Source: a virus
Length of the DNA stretch: 64,000 bases
Reading direction: 5' to 3' (one strand)
Virus record (IMG/VR): IMGVR_UViG_3300042673_001351
Coordinates: 1-64,000 of that record
The translations under genes were made by a program, and so were the position numbers. Of this stretch, positions 50,243 to 57,616 are shown piece by piece. Position 1 is the stretch's first letter. Each line of letters opens with the position of its first letter. The notes below the pieces were generated by a model. That model worked only from the letters and a program-made list of their open reading frames with translations. It had not been told where the DNA came from and searched no databases.

Positions 50243-50403
50243 TGAAACTAACCTACTCAATTTGGCAAGGCTCTTTACAAAAGGGCACACTAACCGCTAA
50301 GAGCATTAAAGAAATTACTGCTCTAGTTAATGAATTAAACGAGGCAAACCCTCCGTTAAAATTCGAATACCTAATACACAAGATAGAGCAGGTGAATAAC
50401 TAA
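50242..50403 (+). CDS. 53-aa protein, unknown
   Basis: MKLTYSIWQGSLQKGT..., beta strand followed by a helix (SIKEITALVNELNEA), like small DUF proteins of actinophages with an N-terminal strand. TAATG overlap on both sides. Confidence 0.5.
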   Translation: MKLTYSIWQGSLQKGTLTAKSIKEITALVNELNEANPPLKFEYLIHKIEQVNN

Positions 50404-50576
50404 TGATGACTAAATGGGACACTATCCAAGCGGACATAGCAGACGCTTACACCTACTTAGACGAGGCGGAGGTATTGGATAAACACAATACAGAAGCCCT
50501 ATTTGATGAGGACATGATTAGCATGGACGAGGTAATTGAAAATGAATTAACACTAGATTGGGAGGCATACGAATAA
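50403..50576 (+). CDS. 57-aa acidic protein
   Basis: MMTKWDTIQADIADAYTYLD..., more than a quarter Asp/Glu. Start ATGATG, so either Met may be used. Stop overlaps the next ATG. Confidence 0.5.
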   Translation: MMTKWDTIQADIADAYTYLDEAEVLDKHNTEALFDEDMISMDEVIENELTLDWEAYE

Positions 50577-50728
50577 TGAACTTAGAATTATTTATAGATA
50601 GCGAATACTTTTCTCTATATATTAACGGGCTATGGCCTAATGGTGTCGGTATAGATATCCCGACATGGCTACTAGTTGGCTCTATTGCTTTTATTTATTC
50701 TATCGTATTACTTAGGAGAGATAAATGA
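50576..50728 (+). CDS. 50-aa membrane protein
   Basis: MNLELFIDSEYFSLY... with a C-terminal transmembrane segment (WLLVGSIAFIYSIVLL) and RRDK tail, so N-out/C-in by the positive-inside rule. ATGA overlap with the next gene. Confidence 0.55.
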   Translation: MNLELFIDSEYFSLYINGLWPNGVGIDIPTWLLVGSIAFIYSIVLLRRDK

Positions 50729-50922
50729 AATCACAATTCGAAAAGGATTTAGAATTAAAGGAAAGCTTCTGCCAGATGTTAGATGAGATTTATCCTACTT
50801 ATAAAATCGGAGTATCAACATTCACCGCCAGCGAAATCTTAGAGTGTTGCGATCCGATTGCGTTCTCTATTGGTTTAATTGAGCATGAGGAATATATGCG
50901 TGAGGAAGGTCACATAGACTAG
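50725..50922 (+). CDS. 65-aa protein, unknown
   Basis: MKSQFEKDLELKESFCQMLDEIYPTYKIGVSTFTASEIL..., an acidic helical protein with the pattern CDPIAFSIGLIEHEEYM seen in several small actinophage early proteins. Last gene of the coupled run. A stem-loop GCGCCCACA...TGTGGGGGC follows at 50951-50973. Confidence 0.6.
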   Translation: MKSQFEKDLELKESFCQMLDEIYPTYKIGVSTFTASEILECCDPIAFSIGLIEHEEYMREEGHID

Positions 50923-50950
50923 ACGGCGTGTCGCCTTGACAAAAGGCGGA

Positions 50951-50973
50951 AGCGCCCACAAAAGCTGTGGGGG
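50951..50973 (+). terminator. Stem-loop after small-gene operon (repeat family)
   Basis: GCGCCCACA / TGTGGGGGC with one mismatch and a 5-nt loop, no U-tract. Same hairpin recurs at 52097-52119 and, partly, near 53267. May act as an RNA 3' end stabiliser or weak terminator. Confidence 0.45.
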
Positions 50974-51106
50974 CAAAATGTGATTTAAGACACATTTTAA
51001 AAAAACCCTGAAATTTGCGGCGTGTCGATTTGACACGATTTTTGTGATTAAGAACACATGACTTGAGCGTCTCAAAATGTGGAATTACTGGCTAGTAGGT
51101 AGAGAA

Positions 51107-51129
51107 TTGTCGGTGGCTTCCGCTATAAT
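51107..51129 (+). promoter_or_regulatory. PafBC-type promoter 3 (TTGTCGGTG-N8-TATAAT), perfect match
   Basis: All nine motif bases, exact 8-nt spacing and a consensus -10. Drives the genes at 51159-51473. Confidence 0.75.
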
Positions 51130-51158
51130 TGCGGTATAACGAAAGGAAGTGGCTAACA

Positions 51159-51350
51159 ATGGCTAACTTATACACAATACAAGATTTACTAATTGGTAAA
51201 ATCTATAACTCAAAAACTCTGCGTGGAGAAATTATCTCAGCAGATAAATCAGATATTTTTTATGAAAATGCTGAAGGATATTTGGTTCAGGTTAAATCTG
51301 ATACTGGTAAATATACTTACCGAAATATAGCAGTTAAGGTTGGTGAGTAA
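51159..51350 (+). CDS. 63-aa protein, unknown
   Basis: MANLYTIQDLLIGKIYNSKTLRGEIISADKSD..., a small beta-rich (SH3/KOW-like length) protein. Start at 51159 chosen because GAAAGGAAG is 10 nt upstream; the earlier ATG at 51129 would lie in the -10 box. Confidence 0.55.
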   Translation: MANLYTIQDLLIGKIYNSKTLRGEIISADKSDIFYENAEGYLVQVKSDTGKYTYRNIAVKVGE

Positions 51351-51473
51351 ATGGGATACATAGAAATTTTTAGATTAGATGAGCAGGGTGCTGGCTGGGT
51401 AGATTTATCTCAAGCCACCCCGCAAGAATTACTAGATTTAGAAATCGGATTATTTCAGGAAGGTGCGCTCTAG
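51351..51473 (+). CDS. 40-aa protein
   Basis: MGYIEIFRLDEQGAGWVDLS...; starts immediately after the previous stop. Ends LEIGLFQEGAL. Unknown. Confidence 0.45.
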   Translation: MGYIEIFRLDEQGAGWVDLSQATPQELLDLEIGLFQEGAL

Positions 51474-51491
51474 GGCGTGTCTATCCCGAAA

Positions 51492-51514
51492 TTGTCGGTG
51501 GCTTAGGCTATAAT
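51492..51514 (+). promoter_or_regulatory. PafBC-type promoter 4 (TTGTCGGTG-N8-TATAAT), perfect match
   Basis: Nine of nine motif bases with consensus -10. GGCGTGTC lies 18 nt upstream. Followed by the AACGAAAGGAAA leader of the GTG-start gene at 51545. Confidence 0.75.
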
Positions 51515-51544
51515 TACATTAACAACAACGAAAGGAAAACTAAA

Positions 51545-51676
51545 GTGGGAAATATACTAGAAATACTTGCCGTATCTTGTGATGAGTGTGGCGGTGCTGG
51601 CTTCATATTTTGGGGCGATGAAAACAATTACGATGTAGAGAGTTGCGATTGCGCTCTAGAAATATGGGGTATCTAA
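51545..51676 (+). CDS. 43-aa cysteine-rich (zinc-binding-like) protein
   Basis: GTG start, GAAAGGAAA 9 nt upstream. SCDECGGAGFIFWG...SCDCALEIWGI: CxxC plus CxC, a DnaJ-type/rubredoxin-like zinc knuckle pattern. TAATG overlap with the next gene. Confidence 0.55.
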   Translation: MGNILEILAVSCDECGGAGFIFWGDENNYDVESCDCALEIWGI

Positions 51677-51876
51677 TGTATAGACTAGATACTTACTATG
51701 ATGGCGAATTAGAATATACATTTCAATTCGCTGACGCATTACAAGCCTTTGAGGCTTTCGCAAAATGTTATGATGTTGGATTTGCTAATGAATTCGCAAC
51801 ATATAATTTATCTATGCCAAATGGCAAAATGTATACTAAAAACTTTAATCGGATTGGATTGGTGTCGCAGAAATGA
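51676..51876 (+). CDS. 66-aa protein, unknown
   Basis: MYRLDTYYDGELEYTFQFADALQAFEAFAKCYD..., beta-beta-alpha layout, commonly seen in small actinophage proteins. Start at 51676 by TAATG coupling with the zinc protein. Confidence 0.55.
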   Translation: MYRLDTYYDGELEYTFQFADALQAFEAFAKCYDVGFANEFATYNLSMPNGKMYTKNFNRIGLVSQK

Positions 51877-52064
51877 TGACCCGTAAAGATTATATTGCTA
51901 CTGCTGAAATTATGAAATATGTTTCAGATAAAACTCACCCTGCTTTATTTTCTAAAGTAGTTGTGGATTTTGCTTTAATGTTTGCGAAAGATAATCCTAA
52001 GTTTGACGCTAACAAATTTTATAGCGCAAGCGGTTATCGTATTCCGCAATTTAATTCTAAATAA
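51873..52064 (+). CDS. 63-aa protein, unknown
   Basis: MMTRKDYIATAEIMKYVSDK...FVVDFALMFAKDNPKFDANKFYSASGY-like order. This pattern (RKDYIATAEI, then DNPRFD..KF..A.G) recurs in many actinophage proteins. ATGA overlap with the preceding gene. Function unknown. Confidence 0.65.
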   Translation: MMTRKDYIATAEIMKYVSDKTHPALFSKVVVDFALMFAKDNPKFDANKFYSASGYRIPQFNSK

Positions 52065-52096
52065 ACGGCGTGGCGTCTTGACAAAGGCGCCAGCTG

Positions 52097-52123
52097 CGCC
52101 CACAAACCCTGTGGGGGCGTTTT
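52097..52123 (+). terminator. Intrinsic terminator (repeat-family hairpin with U-tract)
   Basis: CGCCCACA, loop AACCC, TGTGGGGGCG (two extra G), then TTTT. Second copy of the hairpin seen at 50951. Confidence 0.6.
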
Positions 52124-52179
52124 GTGATTTAAGACACATGCACAAAATCCCCTGGATTTTGTGGCGTGTCGATTAGGTA

Positions 52180-52202
52180 ATGTCGTAGGCCTCTGTTATA
52201 AT
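52180..52202 (+). promoter_or_regulatory. PafBC-type promoter 5 (ATGTCGTAG-N8-TATAAT), imperfect
   Basis: Consensus -10 and correct spacing, but three changes in the upstream motif. GCGTGTCG starts 16 nt upstream. Drives 52231 and the gp88-like gene. Confidence 0.55.
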
Positions 52203-52230
52203 TCTTATCCAACCAACGAAAGGTCAACTC

Positions 52231-52386
52231 ATGAACGATATTAACTCATGCTACTGTACTAACTATTCTATTTGCACAATTTGTGCCCGTGGCTATTCTA
52301 GCGAAGGCATGGCCGTGTATGATCGTGATCTAGCGCAAGATTGGGCCATGTCAAGAATGGCTGATGCAGAAATGGGGGACCTATGA
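52231..52386 (+). CDS. 51-aa cysteine-rich protein
   Basis: MNDINSCYCTNYSICTICARGYSSEGM..., four closely spaced cysteines (CYC, CTIC) likely binding zinc. Led by AACGAAAGG. Overlaps the gp88-like gene by 4 nt (ATGATG). Confidence 0.55.
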   Translation: MNDINSCYCTNYSICTICARGYSSEGMAVYDRDLAQDWAMSRMADAEMGDL

Positions 52387-53135
52387 TGTCAGACGTAGCT
52401 GATACAATTCCACTTATGTTAAAAAGATCTAATGATCGCAAGGTTACTAACCTTGTATCTAAAAATGGCAAGACTTCTGCCATTGCTAATACTTTCGGCC
52501 TGCCTGCGGGTAAGGAATTCTCATGCCCTGGCGCTACTAGCATATGCGAAAGCGTATGCTATGCGGGTAAGTTAGAAAAAGTATATAAAGGCGTTAGAGA
52601 CGTGCTCATTCACAATTGGAATTTACTTAAGGACGCCGACGAGCCTACTATGGTGGACCTAATAGAAAATATGATTAATGATTTTAGAAAAGATTGTGAA
52701 AAGAAAAATGCTAAGTTATTATTCCGTATTCATTGGGACGGAGATTTCTTTAATGATACCTATGCACGTGCATGGCAATATGTTATTTTAAACAATACCG
52801 ATATTCAATTTTGGGTGTATACACGAGTTAAGTCTGCAGCGCTCATCCTAGACGGTATTGAAAACTTATCTCTTTATTATTCAACGGATGATGAGAATAA
52901 AGATATAGCGCATGATCTACGCAAGACTGGTACTAAAATTAGATTGGCCTACTTAGGTAAAACCTTTGCCGTTACCGAAAATACTATGAAAGAATTAATT
53001 GGTAAGCCTGGCGCCAAATGTCCTGAAAATAATAAAAGCATTCCGTTAATTTCCACTAGTGGCAGCGCATGCGTGTCGTGTGGATTGTGTGTTTATGGAA
53101 AAGCTGATATAAGATTTTCTGCAAGTAAAAAATAA
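52383..53135 (+). CDS. Mycobacteriophage gp88-like protein
   Basis: 250 aa. Recognised by FSCPGATSICESVCYAGK (near residue 46), FRIHWDGDFFND, FWVYTRVKSA and a C-terminal CPENNKS...SACVSCGLCVYGKADI cysteine cluster, as in the gp88 family of actinophages (Pfam GP88). The Cys clusters probably bind a metal or Fe-S centre. Function is unknown; the family sits in early-gene regions and has been compared with radical-SAM-like folds, which I cannot confirm here. Confidence 0.85.
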   Translation: MMSDVADTIPLMLKRSNDRKVTNLVSKNGKTSAIANTFGLPAGKEFSCPGATSICESVCYAGKLEKVYKGVRDVLIHNWNLLKDADEPTMVDLIENMINDFRKDCEKKNAKLLFRIHWDGDFFNDTYARAWQYVILNNTDIQFWVYTRVKSAALILDGIENLSLYYSTDDENKDIAHDLRKTGTKIRLAYLGKTFAVTENTMKELIGKPGAKCPENNKSIPLISTSGSACVSCGLCVYGKADIRFSASKK

Positions 53136-53264
53136 ATGGCAGCAACTTTAGGACAAATTTTTGGGGCCCTAATAGGGTTGGTATTAGTGGCCCCATTCAT
53201 AATTTTTATGTATATATCTCTTAGAAGATTTGATGTTGATCGAGACGGGACTAATGATTACTAA
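53136..53264 (+). CDS. 42-aa membrane protein
   Basis: MAATLGQIFGALIGLVLVAPF..., one transmembrane helix then a short polar tail RRFDVDRDGTNDY. The ATG follows the gp88-like stop without a gap. Confidence 0.5.
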   Translation: MAATLGQIFGALIGLVLVAPFIIFMYISLRRFDVDRDGTNDY

Positions 53265-53349
53265 AAGGCGCCCACAAAGCTGCGGGGTCGGGCGTGTCGT
53301 TAAGGGTGTGATACAAATCACCCTGGAAAATACAGGCGTGTCTTAAAAA

Positions 53350-53372
53350 ATGTCAGTTAAGTCTGCTATAAT
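53350..53372 (+). promoter_or_regulatory. PafBC-type promoter 6 (ATGTCAGTT-N8-TATAAT)
   Basis: Exact spacing and consensus -10. GCGTGTCT starts 14 nt upstream. Drives 53396. Confidence 0.65.
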
Positions 53373-53395
53373 TCCAATCTAACGAAAGGAAAACA

Positions 53396-53665
53396 ATGGG
53401 ATATAACACAGCGTCAGACTTAGCAGAGAGTTTTGACTTAGACCAAGCAATTCTACTTCATCTAAGAGGTAATCATTACCCACCCGTTCCATCATCTATG
53501 GTAGCACCATGTATTGATGCTATTGATGCTTATTATGCTGATGAACTTAATCAGTTAATTAAACTGCCTGAAGGAGTATTGTGGAAAGGCAAGCCTGAAG
53601 CCCCTGCCTATGCGATTATAGAGGCTCATCATCTACAAGCGTTTTTACCTGAAACCGACTTCTAA
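53396..53665 (+). CDS. 89-aa actinophage-type small protein
   Basis: MGYNTASDLAESFDLDQAILLHLRGNHYPPVP...; the HYPPVP(S) motif followed by ACIDAI-like helix is seen in many actinophage and some actinobacterial proteins. It ends inside the next promoter. Function unknown. AACGAAAGGAAA leader. Confidence 0.7.
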   Translation: MGYNTASDLAESFDLDQAILLHLRGNHYPPVPSSMVAPCIDAIDAYYADELNQLIKLPEGVLWKGKPEAPAYAIIEAHHLQAFLPETDF

Positions 53666-53688
53666 TTGTCGGTGGCTGGTGCTATAAT
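53666..53688 (+). promoter_or_regulatory. PafBC-type promoter 7 (TTGTCGGTG-N8-TATAAT), perfect match
   Basis: Starts on the base after the stop codon of the 89-aa gene. Nine of nine motif bases; consensus -10. Leads into AACGAAAGGAAA and 53712. Confidence 0.75.
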
Positions 53689-53711
53689 AAACCCCTAACG
53701 AAAGGAAACAA

Positions 53712-53852
53712 ATGGAAATCGGAACAACATACACAACCACCACAAGTGGTATTACTGGAGTTATCAAAGCAATAGATAACCACCCAAGCGGAGTTAATCG
53801 TATTCTGCTTGATGTAAATGGAACAGACCGCTGGACAAGCGTTAAAGCATAA
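53712..53852 (+). CDS. 46-aa protein
   Basis: MEIGTTYTTTTSGITGVIKAIDNHPSG..., small beta-strand-rich domain. AACGAAAGGAAA leader. Unknown. Confidence 0.55.
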   Translation: MEIGTTYTTTTSGITGVIKAIDNHPSGVNRILLDVNGTDRWTSVKA

Positions 53853-53884
53853 CAAACCAACCCACCTAACGAAAGGAAACACAA

Positions 53885-54307
53885 ATGGCAAGAGGCAAAG
53901 CAATACAGGTAAAAATCGCAACAACTAAGGTTATCAAAGCCTTAGAAGTAAGATTAGCCAAACTAGAGGCTGATTACACAAAGCAAGACGAAAACGAAGC
54001 CAAATACCAAAAGGCTTTAGAGAAGTGGCGTAAGGAAATTGGCAAGTGGGCTATTGCTAATTTTACTAAATCAGAAAACCTACGCACCAACTATCGTCAA
54101 TGGAACAAAACTCTCAATGTTGATTTTGATATAATTATTGACGAGAAAGATTTTCCTGCTGAACCAACTAAGGACTACGAGCAACTACATCAGCACTCTT
54201 ATCGTGAGATGAAAGATGAGATGGAAAATGCTATTCGTATTCTTAAAATGACCGATGAGGAAACTGTAAATGCTTCCACATACAACGCTATTGCTCGTTA
54301 TCTTTAA
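53885..54307 (+). CDS. 140-aa coiled-coil protein
   Basis: MARGKAIQVKIATTKVIKALEVRLAKLEADY..., long charged helix in residues 10-60 with W-rich center (KWRKEIGKWAIANF) and a C-terminal YREMKDEMENAIRIL helix. Its own AACGAAAGGAAA leader. Similar proteins occur in actinophage early regions; function unknown. Confidence 0.65.
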   Translation: MARGKAIQVKIATTKVIKALEVRLAKLEADYTKQDENEAKYQKALEKWRKEIGKWAIANFTKSENLRTNYRQWNKTLNVDFDIIIDEKDFPAEPTKDYEQLHQHSYREMKDEMENAIRILKMTDEETVNASTYNAIARYL

Positions 54308-54317
54308 TTAGATAATC

Positions 54318-54368
54318 ATAAGGGTGGGTGCGTGGGCGATAGACAACACCCACCCCTTATGGTATAAT
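54318..54368 (+). promoter_or_regulatory. Sigma70 promoter overlapped by terminator-like hairpin
   Basis: -35 TAGACA (54340-54345), 17-nt spacer, -10 TATAAT (54363-54368) with extended TGG. The spacer holds CACCCACCCCTTAT, which pairs with ATAAGGGTGGGTG at 54318-54330 (one bulge), followed by ATAATTTTT. The hairpin can terminate the upstream gene while the promoter starts the next one. Confidence 0.7.
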
Positions 54369-54395
54369 TTTTATCCCTACTAACAAAGGAACACA

Positions 54396-54608
54396 ATGCG
54401 GTATCGTGTAGAAATCTATGATGCTAATAAAGCTCATGATCTAACAATTTATTCTGCAAACAGTTACAACCGTGAATCATTAACTAAACTGGTTAAACCT
54501 AATTTAAGCAAATTTGAAGGCAACGTTAAAGCATATGTTGTTGATACACAAGACAACAAAAAAGTATTTGCTGCATTCTTTCCAGAAGAGATACAAAACT
54601 CAATCTAA
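54396..54608 (+). CDS. 70-aa protein, unknown
   Basis: MRYRVEIYDANKAHDLTIYSANSYNRESLTKLVKPN..., alpha/beta with KVFAAFFPEEI at the end. Shine-Dalgarno AAAGGAA. Transcribed from the sigma70-type promoter at 54340, not a PafBC-type one. Confidence 0.6.
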   Translation: MRYRVEIYDANKAHDLTIYSANSYNRESLTKLVKPNLSKFEGNVKAYVVDTQDNKKVFAAFFPEEIQNSI

Positions 54609-54734
54609 TAATCTTGGGCCAGGCTTTTATGTTCTCCTGGCCCATCTTCCCCTGCGCCCAAGCTTGAAGGCTTATCCACAACGTTACGGCAGCCTGTGGA
54701 AAACCCCCAAAATTTATGTCAAATAAGATAGACA

Positions 54735-54757
54735 ATGTCAGTGCCCCCTGTTATAAT
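54735..54757 (+). promoter_or_regulatory. PafBC-type promoter 8 (ATGTCAGTG-N8-TATAAT)
   Basis: Eight of nine upstream bases, correct spacing, consensus -10. Drives the DUF932 gene. Confidence 0.7.
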
Positions 54758-54785
54758 AAACCTAACAAACAAACGAAAGGATAAA

Positions 54786-55793
54786 ATGGCTCATAATCTC
54801 GAAGAGCAAGATGGTCAAGTAGCATTTGCGCTGCGTGGCGCTCCTGCTTGGCATAATCTTGCAAATCGCATTTTCGCTCAAGATGAAAATGTAACTACCG
54901 CAACAATGCTTGAAGAAGCAAAGTTAAATAACTGGAATGTCCGCTTGTCGGATGTTGCAGATCATATCCCAAGCACATGGAGAAATACATCAGATAATTT
55001 CTATGTGATTCGTGATAACCCGTTTGATCAAGGCACTGATGTTTTATCAGTTGTTGGCAAGCGTTACAAAACCGTTCAGAATGAAGAGTTATTTGCATTT
55101 GCTGATAACGTTCTGGACAATGATGCTGCAAAATGGGAATCTGCTGGCTCAATTAAAAAGGGCAAAGTTGTATTCGGCTCATTAGATATTCCACGTGAAA
55201 TCGTATTAGACCCACAAGGTATTAACGATAAAACTAAGTTATATCTAATTGTATGGACATCTCACGACGGTTCAGTTGCAGTTCAAGCAGCAATCACACC
55301 CGTTCGTGTTGTATGCCAAAACACTCTTAATCTTGCAATGAAGGGCGCTAAGCAATCATTCAAGATTCGTCATACACAAACTGCTGAAGGCAGAATTGTG
55401 CAAGCCCGTCAAGCATTGGGATTAACATTTGCATATGCAGATGCATTCCAAAAGGAAGCGGAAGAATTATTCAAGCAATCAGTTACCGATAAGCAATTTT
55501 CGGATTTGATTCGCAATCTATATCCAAAGCCTGAAGCAGATGTTAAGGGCGCTTTAAAGAAGTGGGAGAATAAGGTTGTTCTAATTGATGACCTTTATCA
55601 TAACTCACCTACCAATAACACAATTAAAGGTACTGCTTGGGGTGCGTTTAATGCATTGACTGAGCGTTTAGATTATTACCGTACCGCCCGTACTGGTAAT
55701 ACTGAATCGCTAAATGCTGGTGCAAGTGGATTCGATCCAATACTAACTGCAGAGAAGAATAAAATTCTTAAAGCAGTTAAAGCGTTAGCCTAA
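54786..55793 (+). CDS. DUF932 / TIGR03299 phage-plasmid-like protein
   Basis: 335 aa from ATG 54786, chosen because ACGAAAGGA is upstream and the earlier start lies in the promoter. Diagnostic order: APAWHNLANRIF, YVIRDNPFDQG, DVLSVVGKRYKTVQNEELFAFAD, ITPVRVVCQNTLNLAM, KIRHTQTAEGRI, LTERLDYYRTAR. DUF932 proteins are common on plasmids and actinophages (lambda-like early regions); function unproven. Codon use is more GC-rich than neighbours, suggesting high expression. Confidence 0.92.
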   Translation: MAHNLEEQDGQVAFALRGAPAWHNLANRIFAQDENVTTATMLEEAKLNNWNVRLSDVADHIPSTWRNTSDNFYVIRDNPFDQGTDVLSVVGKRYKTVQNEELFAFADNVLDNDAAKWESAGSIKKGKVVFGSLDIPREIVLDPQGINDKTKLYLIVWTSHDGSVAVQAAITPVRVVCQNTLNLAMKGAKQSFKIRHTQTAEGRIVQARQALGLTFAYADAFQKEAEELFKQSVTDKQFSDLIRNLYPKPEADVKGALKKWENKVVLIDDLYHNSPTNNTIKGTAWGAFNALTERLDYYRTARTGNTESLNAGASGFDPILTAEKNKILKAVKALA

Positions 55794-55798
55794 ATAAA

Positions 55799-55818
55799 TG
55801 GGGCCCGAAAGGGCCCCA
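55799..55818 (+). terminator. Very stable GAAA-tetraloop hairpin
   Basis: Perfect 8-bp TGGGGCCC/GGGCCCCA stem with GAAA loop, 6 nt after the DUF932 stop and 6 nt before the tRNA. No U-tract; could mark the mRNA 3' end and the tRNA 5' processing boundary. Confidence 0.6.
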
Positions 55819-55823
55819 CCATT

Positions 55824-55897
55824 GGCCCATTAGCTCAGTTGGTTAGAGCGCTACCCTGTCACGGTAGAGGTCGACGGTTCAAGTCCGTTATGGGTCG
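55824..55897 (+). tRNA. tRNA-Asp (GTC anticodon)
   Basis: 74 nt. Acceptor GGCCCAT/ATGGGTC (one G-T), D arm GCTC...GAGC, anticodon stem CTACC/GGTAG with loop CTGTCAC (anticodon GTC), T arm GACGG-TTCAAGT-CCGTT, discriminator G. CCA is not encoded. The only tRNA I could find; it supports translation of Asp-rich small proteins or is a remnant integration-type sequence. Confidence 0.93.
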
Positions 55898-55969
55898 CAA
55901 CGCCCCCAAAGCTAAAGGCAGGATTTTTTTCTTACGACAGGCATAATATTTTCCCCGAAATCCTTGTAA

Positions 55970-55992
55970 TTGTCAGTTGGCACTGATACAAT
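55970..55992 (+). promoter_or_regulatory. PafBC-type promoter 9 (TTGTCAGTT-N8-TACAAT)
   Basis: Eight of nine upstream bases, exact spacing, -10 TACAAT. Starts the operon 56018-58211. Confidence 0.65.
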
Positions 55993-56017
55993 TGCGCTAT
56001 TCAACGAAAGGAATAAT

Positions 56018-56776
56018 ATGCCTAACTGGGTGTATAACACATTAACAATACAAGGTCCAAAGTCTGAGATAGATTTTATCAAAGATAAACTTAACGAGCC
56101 ATTTATGGTATGGCACGATAGTTGGAATTCTGAAACTATGCAAATGGAAGTAACTGAATCTACCTATTCTAATCCTGTCTTTGCATTTTGGAATATACAT
56201 TCTCCATTACAAGACGGTATTACAATGCAAGAATATATTCAACAACCTACACGACTAGGAACAGACACGAGTGCACCTGACTGGTTTGCTAAAGAAGTAG
56301 CACATGCCATGACACAAAAAGATTGGTATTCATGGAATACAACTAACTGGGGAACTAAATGGGATGTTGCAATATCAGACGGAGAGAAGTATCCTGATAC
56401 TGAGTTGCTTGAATATAAATCAGAGGGTGATGATAACTGGTTGGTATATAAATATAATACTGCTTGGTCACCTGCTGTAACTATCTTAACTAAACTAAGT
56501 AATCTTATTCCTAACTCTCTACTAACCCTTGAATTTGAGGAGGAGACAGGTTGGGGTGGCGAATATGAGATTGTCCGTGGTGAAGTTAAAGAAAATCTAG
56601 AATATACCAATATGTGCTATGCCTGCCAATCCCATGACACAATAGATTATTGTGAAGAGGGATGTGGGGAATTCTGTTCATCTTGCAAAGAAGGCTCTTG
56701 GATAGACGAAGAGGCTATGGCGCAATGTCAGACCCATAAGGTATACTTAACCACTACCAAAACGAAAGGAATATAA
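56018..56776 (+). CDS. Api92-like protein with C-terminal zinc cluster
   Basis: 252 aa. N-terminal MPNWVYNTLTIQGPKSEIDFIKDKL is the standard start of Api92-like (DUF1281) ferredoxin-fold proteins of phages and symbionts. NWGTKWDVA and FEEETGWGGEY belong to the same family. An added C-terminal CYACQSHDTIDYC...GEFCSSCKEG cluster probably binds zinc. First gene of a coupled operon. Function unknown. Confidence 0.8.
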   Translation: MPNWVYNTLTIQGPKSEIDFIKDKLNEPFMVWHDSWNSETMQMEVTESTYSNPVFAFWNIHSPLQDGITMQEYIQQPTRLGTDTSAPDWFAKEVAHAMTQKDWYSWNTTNWGTKWDVAISDGEKYPDTELLEYKSEGDDNWLVYKYNTAWSPAVTILTKLSNLIPNSLLTLEFEEETGWGGEYEIVRGEVKENLEYTNMCYACQSHDTIDYCEEGCGEFCSSCKEGSWIDEEAMAQCQTHKVYLTTTKTKGI

Positions 56777-57255
56777 TGTTAGACAACTTAGAAACATCAA
56801 TGTCAGTACCTCACGAGTATAACTCTAATCTACTTGTAACCTACAAGAAGATTGCAGGAACTTATGCAGCACCTGAAGCACCTGAATATATTACTCAGAA
56901 AGTAGTTGACTTAGAGTGGGCCCTTGAACAAGGTCGCCGTGCTGATGATTTATACAATGGCCTTAGACTTAAGGTTAATGAGTTAGAAGAACTTCTAGTT
57001 GAATTGTATAATCCTAATTATACAAAAGAGGAAGCGCTTCAACAAATAGCAGAACTGTTTGACTTTGAATTATCAAAGACAGTTACAGTAACTGGAACTA
57101 TTAACTTTGAAGTAACAGTTCAAGTACCACTTGATGAGATTGATAACTTTGATGCTCATTACAAACTCGGAGATGAACTTTCATTAACATCGTATGGCAG
57201 CGAAGTTGAAGTAAATGATTGGTCAATCGAAGATACAAATGTGGATTGGGACTAA
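56776..57255 (+). CDS. 159-aa acidic protein
   Basis: Coiled-coil in residues 45-75 (KVVDLEWALEQGRRADDLYNG), then TKEEALQQIAELFDFELSKTVTVTGTINFEVTVQV. The second half is beta-rich with strong negative charge. Actinophages commonly have similar proteins after Api92-like genes. Starts and ends with TAATG overlaps. Confidence 0.65.
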   Translation: MLDNLETSMSVPHEYNSNLLVTYKKIAGTYAAPEAPEYITQKVVDLEWALEQGRRADDLYNGLRLKVNELEELLVELYNPNYTKEEALQQIAELFDFELSKTVTVTGTINFEVTVQVPLDEIDNFDAHYKLGDELSLTSYGSEVEVNDWSIEDTNVDWD

Positions 57256-57470
57256 TGTACTTTGAACTTACTGCTCCGAACCAGGTAGCCTTTAAGCGGG
57301 CTATCTGGGAAGCGGACATAACTGGATTAGATCCACAAGAAATGGATTCATTGACTTTCAACATTGGAACTGGTAGTATTGAGAAGGTAAGTCGCATTCG
57401 TGATAAATATAATTTAAAAGAAACTTATTTATCTCAATTCGAACCAACTGGATACTCAAGGAGAATATAA
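57255..57470 (+). CDS. 71-aa protein
   Basis: MYFELTAPNQVAFKRAIWEADITGLDPQE..., start at 57255 by TAATG coupling. Ends FEPTGYSRRI. Unknown. Confidence 0.55.
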   Translation: MYFELTAPNQVAFKRAIWEADITGLDPQEMDSLTFNIGTGSIEKVSRIRDKYNLKETYLSQFEPTGYSRRI

Positions 57471-57616
57471 TGTCAGATTACAGAGATGGATTTCAAGACG
57501 GGTATAAATTTGCTCGTGAAGAGATCATTGATAAACTAAGAGAAATTGATATCTCTGACATTGACGGGTTCTTATTAGATAAACTATCTGACATGATTGA
57601 AGGTAACAAGATATGA
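57470..57616 (+). CDS. 48-aa acidic helical protein
   Basis: MSDYRDGFQDGYKFAREEIIDKLREIDISDIDG..., the DGFxDGYxFAREEI opening is typical of small actinophage proteins. TAATG start, ATGA overlap at the end. Confidence 0.6.
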   Translation: MSDYRDGFQDGYKFAREEIIDKLREIDISDIDGFLLDKLSDMIEGNKI

